A stretch of 39,177 bases of DNA, from NCBI GenBank assembly GCA_030019075.1, contig JASEHD010000011.1:1-39177 (forward strand), written 5' to 3'. This document shows positions 35,301 to 39,177 of this stretch, in pieces. Each line of letters opens with the position of its first letter. The stretch's first letter is position 1. The DNA is from Bacteroidota bacterium. Its GTDB lineage: Bacteria; Bacteroidota; Ignavibacteria; UBA10030; SZUA-254. The position numbers and the translations under genes were made by a program. The notes under the pieces are model-generated. The model was not told the origin of the DNA. It did no database searches and saw nothing but the letters and a program-made list of their open reading frames with translations.

Positions 35301-38300
35301 CCGTTCCACCACCATTGAATTGGAGGATGTCATTGGTGGCAGGTGTTGTGCGTGTCGGTGTCCAGTTCGTAGACACTGCCCACGATGCAGAACCCGTTTG
35401 ATTCCAGGTATATGTTTCACCGCTTGTTATCTGGCTGCCTATCCCGCCCGGTGTTTTATAATTTTCAGTCCCGCCCGAGCCGTTAAACTCAAACACCGTA
35501 AAATGATATGTAGTACCAGCAGTCAAGCCGCTCACGGGGGCAGAGGTTCCGCTGCCAGCAAAGATAACATAATTACCTGTACCGATTTCATCTCCGCTGC
35601 CGAATGTTGAGCTTGGCGAATATGTTGCGCCATCAACAGGACTTGCGTTAACTGCACTGCCTGATTTCGCCAAAACGATCCTATAGCTTCCATCGCCGGC
35701 TGATAAATCTACGGTCATCGAGTTCGTTGTAACACTCGAGAAACCAGAGATCGATGCTTGTGATGTCGGCTCGGCTGAGTAGATCGTCATCGATGAGCTG
35801 TTTGCTAAGGTCAGCGAGCCGCCCGTCGCTTGCAGTGTTACACCTGTACCTGCAGTGTTGTTCTGTAAATCTGTCCAGTTGTATACACCGGAGGAGAGAT
35901 TTTGTGGAATACCAGTCGCAGACGTTAAGCTTCCTGCTGATGCAGCTAGTGAAACACTGGTAGCATCATCGAGGTCGCGATTGTTGTTGGCATCTAATGC
36001 CTCAACTCCCGCGGCAAAGTTGGTATTCACAACTGTTGTTGCCGGCGGTTGTGTTGAGAAGTTCAGCTTTGTTGCTGTTACCTCTATTCTATTTGCATCG
36101 CTCGTTACATTGCTCGTTTGTGCTGAGAATGTTGTAAACAGCGAGCTATTACTTCCCGCCGCTGTTACATCGCTATTTGTAATCTGAAATTGAAATTGCT
36201 CGTTATCAGTTACTGCCGATTCAAATGTTACATACAAATCCAAAGTTGTGTTACCATCGTCAGGTGCTGTAACATATGAGCCAGAAAGACCTGAGAATGA
36301 AATCGATTCACCAGCGACACCAACTTCGGCAACTAAATTCGAGCCATTAAATAAAGCCGCTCGGCGTAATGTGTTTGCCCAACTTGAGACACCGTTGGAG
36401 CTTCCTTTAGTAATTGATACTGAAGTCATCTCTGTACCGAATGCATCACCATCAGCGCTGCCGCCGCCATCGCGGATTTGAAACGACCACAAGCGCACTC
36501 CATCACTCGTTGTAGTAATCGAGGAAGCTTGATAGCTTGCATATGCAATATTTGCAGTTTCATTACCCGCTGCAAGAATATCTGATGCAGTTGAAACTGA
36601 TGCAGTAGTTGTCTCGTCTCCTGTGGCGGGGGAAGTAATAAGATAATTTTCCGTGCCTTCAGGGTTGTTAAACTCAAAAACCGCTACATGATATGTGGTA
36701 TTCTGAGTTAGTCCAGAGAGAGTAAATGAATTGCTTGAACCTTTATAAACAACCTTTGCATCACCTTGCGTTGGTGCAATCGAGAAATCATTATCGAACG
36801 AATAGGTTGACCCATCCGATGGTGTGAATGTCGGCGCACTGCCCTGTTTGGCAATGACAATCCGATTATTTCCATTTCCACTTGTCCAGCTTACGTCCAT
36901 CGAGGTTGTTAGGACGTTTGAGAAAACAATAACTGATGCCTGTGTCGTTGGCTCGGCAGATAAAATCGTCATCGTATTGCTGTTTGCAGTTGTGTGCGTT
37001 CCAGTTGCAGAAAGTGATACACCCGTTCCTGCCGTGTTGTTCTGGAGGTCCGTCCAATCATAGACACCCGAGGATAAGTTCTGTACCACTCCTGTAGCGG
37101 ATGATAGTAAACCAGCCGAAGCCGCAAGAGTTACCGACGTAGCATCATCGAGGTCGCGGTTGTTATTTGCATCAAGAGCTTCAACACCCGCCGCAAAGTC
37201 TGTGTCTACCACAGTAGTTGCTGGCGGCTGTGTTGAGAAATTGTACTTCGTTGCAGTAACTTCGATGCGGTTGTTATCACCGGAAACTGAGCTTGTCGCT
37301 CCACCTGCATTTCCTGCTGCAAATGTTGAACCCGAAGGATCGGCAGTTGCAGATGTTACTGTAAATGAAAACTGAGTGTTATCTGTTACTGTAGTTTTAT
37401 AAGTAGCTCTCAAATTTAGCGTATAACTTCCATCGTCTGCCGCAGCAACTGTGAGACCTGAAAACGTAATTGATGCGCCTGCGTCAACCTCTTGCAATTC
37501 GGAAGTACCATCGTATAATGCAATTTTCTCGAGAACACTCGAATTTGTAACTGAGAACGTAATGGCAGTAAGCGTTGTGCTAAGTGCATCGTCATCTGCC
37601 GAGCCGCCGCCATCACGAATATCGAGCTGAAAAACTTCGGGATTGGAGGATGTAACGTTCGTTCCCGTATTTGAAGCGTAATCTATGTTTGTGGGATAAG
37701 TGAAGCTTACGTTTGCAATAATGTCGGAGGAGGAACTGGGGGGGAAAATACCAGCCCATGTTTTAGCAATTCTTAGTCCATCTATGTATGAGTTAGATGT
37801 ACCACTTGCTTGTCGTATAAAAAAACCATTTATATCAGCATCTGCGTTTAAACCTGTAATAACATTAGCGGGTGGTTCAGAACCACTCATATCGGGATTT
37901 ACCCATAGTCTTGCAGTATCATTTGTTGTCCCTGAAACAAATTCATAATTAACGACAACTAAGTATGTGGTCCCAACGCTTAAAGTGCCATCTGACCAAC
38001 CGGCTACTGTAGCACTATTTTTTGCTAAGCCGAGATCAAATCCTGATCCATCTGATCTGATAAAAATTCTTGATTGAAATTGTGATGTTCCTGATCCTAA
38101 TATTGCAAAATATGCACCTGCTCCCAAACCGGTGGTATTAATGACATTTAACAAGAAAGATGCATATATTTTATCGGTGGCCTGATTTGTGAAAGTCAAT
38201 TTTAAATCATCAACACCAGTTGATAAAATTCGAACTTGTCTTCCAGTTGCCGGCATTGGGTAACCTGAATAAGATAAATTCCCGTCAACAACATTTAGAT

Positions 38301-38466
38301 CATTAGTTGTTCCCGAAATTCTAGACCAATCAACACCTACAGTTCTCAGTTCACCCGCAAGGTAGTCAAAATGATCTATCGTTGGTACAGTTCTTTGTCC
38401 CCACGCCGTAGAGCCAAGCATGGTGAGACAAATTACTACTATTAAAAAAGTAAAAAAGTTTTTCAT
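29395..38466 (-). CDS. Giant T9SS-exported modular protein
   Basis: 3023 aa. Signal peptide 1-24, then a LamG-like jelly-roll (about 25-245). Two large modules start near 249 and 628, each with an RDGGGSADxDA segment, an NFSTQPPATTVV segment with LDANNNRDLDDA, and a fibronectin-III-like part. A beta-rich stretch with many small repeats (about 1021-1590) follows, then a third diverged RDGG module (from about 1593), another repeat stretch (about 1870-2410), two InlB-type B-repeats (about 2418-2570) and an unrecognised region. It ends with a type A sorting domain (HQNYPNPFNPTTT, SGVYFYHIQ, KKMLLVR). It is probably a cell-surface or released adhesin- or scaffold-like protein; no enzymatic motif is evident. 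Translation is favoured by a very strong ribosome site. Confidence 0.92.
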   Translation of the reverse strand: MKNFFTFLIVVICLTMLGSTAWGQRTVPTIDHFDYLAGELRTVGVDWSRISGTTNDLNVVDGNLSYSGYPMPATGRQVRILSTGVDDLKLTFTNQATDKIYASFLLNVINTTGLGAGAYFAILGSGTSQFQSRIFIRSDGSGFDLGLAKNSATVAGWSDGTLSVGTTYLVVVNYEFVSGTTNDTARLWVNPDMSGSEPPANVITGLNADADINGFFIRQASGTSNSYIDGLRIAKTWAGIFPPSSSSDIIANVSFTYPTNIDYASNTGTNVTSSNPEVFQLDIRDGGGSADDDALSTTLTAITFSVTNSSVLEKIALYDGTSELQEVDAGASITFSGLTVAAADDGSYTLNLRATYKTTVTDNTQFSFTVTSATADPSGSTFAAGNAGGATSSVSGDNNRIEVTATKYNFSTQPPATTVVDTDFAAGVEALDANNNRDLDDATSVTLAASAGLLSSATGVVQNLSSGVYDWTDLQNNTAGTGVSLSATGTHTTANSNTMTILSAEPTTQASVIVFSNVLTTSMDVSWTSGNGNNRIVIAKQGSAPTFTPSDGSTYSFDNDFSIAPTQGDAKVVYKGSSNSFTLSGLTQNTTYHVAVFEFNNPEGTENYLITSPATGDETTTASVSTASDILAAGNETANIAYASYQASSITTTSDGVRLWSFQIRDGGGSADGDAFGTEMTSVSITKGSSNGVSSWANTLRRAALFNGSNLVAEVGVAGESISFSGLSGSYVTAPDDGNTTLDLYVTFESAVTDNEQFQFQITNSDVTAAGSNSSLFTTFSAQTSNVTSDANRIEVTATKLNFSTQPPATTVVNTNFAAGVEALDANNNRDLDDATSVSLAASAGSLTSATGIPQNLSSGVYNWTDLQNNTAGTGVTLQATGGSLTLANSSSMTIYSAEPTSQASISGFSSVTTNSMTVDLSAGDGSYRIVLAKSGSAVNASPVDGATYSPSSTFGSGDEIGTGNYVIFAGSGTSAPVSGLTAGTTYHFTVFEFNGSGGTENYKTPGGIGSQITSGETYTWNQTGSASWAVSTNWTPTRTTPATNDILQFNGGGTVTATSVPTQTIGQLLVSNSSTVNLQAGGAVTLTISGGSGVDLSVAAGSALNCNVANAITIFVGTGATGSISGTMTYTSAAHKLNAQDESAITFQSGSIMTQGTGMTGNIFTNSGTANVVIFANGSTFIFQAGSNPFGLSAPNSKVVFQSGSLYKHETTGFPSLDNRVYANYEYNASGTCSPTSGSTGTTMEDITVTQGTFNLNPNFTTNIKGDVSIAGGATLGFSASTAATVNFNGTSTQTISGGGTLTFGANTSIIIASGADVVLSKSIAISQAITVNGALDCGTSVISGTGGSVSVSNGATLKVGSTSGSGAIEGNISATGGVTLASGSTVECNGSAAQYLAARTFDDLTINNSSGVSLVGNITMNDVLLLSSGDLTTGSYSVDLGSTGTLTETAGNTVIGNVTVTRTVTSPQTFGGIGFEMDSYGDSPGSTTITRVTGVGQGPAAQSVKRYFDITPTNNSGLNVNATFHYDESELNGRDEATLEMWKSIDNGVNWTEEGGTPSPTNNTVTLNNVSSFSRWTLTDDANPLIVTGSQLSDVIAGVLSIPATISSLVDTQPEQVAVFDFTVRDGGASGDADLTGTILNYIQLAKGSNNTVSSWSASILGAELFNGVNSLGTATITADNVSWSGSPIVTVPDDGSLTLTVKIYLKTSLPAGSDGKVFEFKINQNTDVTVDASGSYMAPGGTDVVGTPGTTIDVQATQLAFTTHPQSGLLVGSNIAPVAVTAQDVNGNKDGDYTGNVTLSSGTFTLASTDVGGLTQTASAGVASWTNLTSSTSGTGTVLADASTMTQGVSNSITVTSGTVTSFQNGNWSVGSTWVGGVKPAANQAAIIASGHTVTLTATDTCEAATVQTGGVLDLATFALQLRGTFTAQAGAELKISLFNPLPGNGPTPYAFDIASLFTIGGGATGFGYRNPAVQTVTFGNVHWNSTGNATPSGTMIVAGNLLKSNTGELRCGTGSTTSRTVYVYGNVTVNGGIIVLSNSTSPITGELDVNGDLTINSGAKLRGVNFTGSGTLRIGGNLINNGGIVEEGDGGGDTGDFFVIFKGTNTSNFDPGAANVFRTVQIAAGRTVNLINNNLWLDSTRSAVSGSFYLGTNLIIGKGTFELADGGTLGIGSPDGITTSGATGNVQVTGTRTFSSLANYVYNGTVAQVTGNGFPANCNNLTINNSAGVTLSSDHTVDGVLTLLSGNVITGPDKLIISSTGSVSRTSGHIFGNLQMHIPTGTGVSRTFEIGDASNYTPILFTAGTVTNLGELTATVNPVEHPQIATSQINSNKSVNRYYIFTNSGVVLDNYSATFNFVSGDVDLGANPLVFVAKRYDGVNWNPLTMGTRTSTSTEVTGVTSFSDFAIGELSDYTLTINIVGSGSVLKNPDQATYTHGQIVELTANAAEGWTFAGWSGDLLGSETPKNITMDGPKTVTATFTINTYTLNVSVVGGGTVTKAPDQPTYNYNTNVELTAIPDDLSWKFKEWSGDASGSTNPLTVVMNANKNITATFEEDANYLAMYRSFMPESIALDKDNKGKINKFVQRKPDKVDFILFVVSDSNNVNDLHMEFTHAIDTTFPFGTIPASVATPAETKLKKWNFVFSTPLDAGDTVYVYGYGNKGKVQKIPKYWWTRDNVLVGAKKKDPVFTRNQPKLPMPNRVNALAESFCGHGATGLVIGNVRTDSTKQYGWFQTTKYGDVLKTLIVKNTGQMHEGTPRGFDHLTGKTKDLVKQQKSLPPTKFDNKLLADMIALKVNITSSAMRINPLGFGELIYDDGTSNPLNGLMVKEIANFGDPLMMGQYDSALLKKVYAELDVFENLSATIEKINTAFEGPLDTAYFAYSLRFKGYKSLIEVPYLKANPDVIPAVIAPIAGSAPEIPSMYTLHQNYPNPFNPTTTISFELPVDAFVTLKIYNLLGQEVASLLDREELYEGTQEIEFNADGFASGVYFYHIQAEGIADGDEATTNFKTVKKMLLVR

Positions 38467-38471
38467 AAAAC

Positions 38472-38478
38472 CCTCCTT
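38472..38478 (-). promoter_or_regulatory. Strong Shine-Dalgarno of the 3023-aa gene
   Basis: AAGGAGG, a full match to the anti-SD core, sits 5 nt before the ATG at 38466. It fixes the start and indicates high translation. Such a site is unusual for class Bacteroidia. Confidence 0.85.
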
Positions 38479-38515
38479 GGGTTTAAATGTTAGTAAATTA
38501 GTGAGTTTTCTTTTT

Positions 38516-38579
38516 ACCCCGTTGGATATTTAAATTTTAATTTCTTCATCCCACTGCCAACGGGTATATCCAACGGGGT
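38516..38579. repeat. Long-loop inverted repeat upstream of the giant gene
   Basis: Perfect 14-bp arms (38516-38529 and 38566-38579, ACCCCGTTGGATAT/ATATCCAACGGGGT) enclose 36 bp, including a related GCCAACGGG at 38556-38564. It lies between the coiled-coil gene stop and the giant gene start. No T-tract follows on either strand. It could be a dispersed repeat or an operator/leader structure for the giant gene. Confidence 0.6.
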
Positions 38580-38614
38580 GAAGATTTTGATTTCAAATGT
38601 TAGATATAAGTCAT

Positions 38615-39121
38615 TTATGAGGTTTTCTCTTTAATTACGACTATGCGTTTTTCGTGATCTTCAACCCGTTCGTCGAGCTTAATAATCTCGCCAATCCGTC
38701 GTTCAATCAAATCAACCAAACCGGCAGTATTTACATCAAGTTTATTTTCAAGTTTATCGAATCGTCTATTCATTTGCTCAAAACGTCCATCAACTTGTTC
38801 GAAGCGTTTATCAACCTGCTCGAAGCGTTTATCAACCTGCTCGAAACGTTTATCAACCTGCTCGAAACGTTTATCAACCTGCTCGAAACGTTTATCAACT
38901 TGCTCAAAGCGTTGATCAACTTGATCGAAGCGCTGATCCATTCGATTCTGAACATGCGATATCTTGATATCCACATACTCCTTGAACGACTGTACATTAT
39001 CATCAATTTTAAGAACGAGCTTATCCATCTTTGCATCAAGCCGCCCTTCCATTGATATCAGCGCCTGCTGGATATCCAACTTCTTGGGTTTGATATTTTT
39101 CTTTGTTCTACTTACAGCCAT
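38615..39121 (-). CDS. Heptad-repeat coiled-coil protein
   Basis: 168 aa. A basic N-terminus (RTKKNIKPKK) leads to a helical segment and then nine heptads, five of them identical RFEQVDK, ending in LENKLD and ERRIGEIIKLDERVEDHEKRI. The whole chain from about 20 is predicted coiled coil; there is no signal peptide or membrane segment. I do not recognise a function. The repetition is also exact at DNA level (21-bp unit), so heptad number may vary between strains. No clear ribosome site; ATG at 39121. It lies 148 bp upstream of the giant gene, same strand. Confidence 0.75.
   Translation of the reverse strand: MAVSRTKKNIKPKKLDIQQALISMEGRLDAKMDKLVLKIDDNVQSFKEYVDIKISHVQNRMDQRFDQVDQRFEQVDKRFEQVDKRFEQVDKRFEQVDKRFEQVDKRFEQVDGRFEQMNRRFDKLENKLDVNTAGLVDLIERRIGEIIKLDERVEDHEKRIVVIKEKTS
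38779..38946 (-). repeat. 21-bp minisatellite coding for RFEQVDK heptads
   Basis: Eight units of 21 bp in tandem. Those at 38800-38883 are identical apart from one A/G position; outer units diverge. The 21-bp length keeps both reading frame and coiled-coil register when units are gained or lost. Confidence 0.9.
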
Positions 39122-39177
39122 ATCAATAGATAGATTTAGGATTTCGGATGTTACCCGCCCGACTGAACGACTTCAGT

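Noticed and set aside
38779-38946. Possible CRISPR-like array
   Set aside because: The 21-bp units are directly tandem with no spacers and encode heptads.
38654-39055. 133-aa plus-strand frame with LLEAFINLLET repeats
   Set aside because: Antisense of the 21-bp repeat of the coiled-coil gene. The minus-strand reading has regular charged heptads and a plausible start and stop, so it is preferred.

Overview
The window looks like a chromosomal segment from the FCB group, most likely an Ignavibacteria/Kapabacteria-like Bacteroidota. Three things point there: two very large secreted proteins end in a type IX secretion (T9SS) type A sorting domain with the NPFNP signature; there is a GWxTD-domain protein; and the 2-oxoacid dehydrogenase E1 is an alpha-beta fusion. 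Several starts carry clear Shine-Dalgarno sequences, which argues against class Bacteroidia, where these are usually weak. The DNA is AT-rich. I found no rRNA, tRNA, CRISPR array, transposase or phage gene. The taxonomic call is inference.

Layout. 1-446: 3' end of an unknown membrane-protein gene and a shared terminator. 447-4703 (-): 1418-aa T9SS-exported beta-propeller protein. 4941-7826 (+): polA. 7827-8182: gene-free, with palindromes and a decayed reading frame. 8183-10222 (-): RRM RNA-binding protein, a LiaF-like membrane protein and a double PspC-domain protein. 10377-14140 (-): the translation cluster rplM-rpsI-rpsB-tsf-pyrH-frr. 14288-21813 (-): a lipoate/2-oxoacid dehydrogenase cluster in transcription order lpdA (E3), small orf, lipB, fused E1, a two-gene nucleotidyltransferase cassette, E2, lipA. 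21973-23736 (+): YgiQ-type radical SAM protein. 23725-28112 (-): a tight operon yjbQ-like, GWxTD, LpxL-like acyltransferase, GT9 heptosyltransferase, tsaC. 28185-29280: repeat-rich island around a short GIY-YIG gene. 29395-38466 (-): 3023-aa T9SS-exported modular protein. 38615-39121 (-): heptad-repeat coiled-coil protein.

How the genes work together. The E1/E2/E3 genes encode a complete 2-oxoacid dehydrogenase. lipB and lipA, which make its lipoyl cofactor from octanoyl-ACP, sit in the same gene run. The acyltransferase and heptosyltransferase point to an LPS-bearing outer membrane, across which the T9SS would export the two giant proteins.

The most unusual content is repetitive. A repeat family at 28185-29152 can fold into a three-way junction, and each of its three stems shows compensatory changes between copies. 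Other small palindromes lie inside coding sequence: one in polA, flanked by 8-bp direct repeats, and two in ygiQ. The in-frame effect resembles the palindromic elements known inside Rickettsia genes. The second notable item is a 65-aa ORF plus nucleotidyltransferase pair placed between the E1 and E2 genes.
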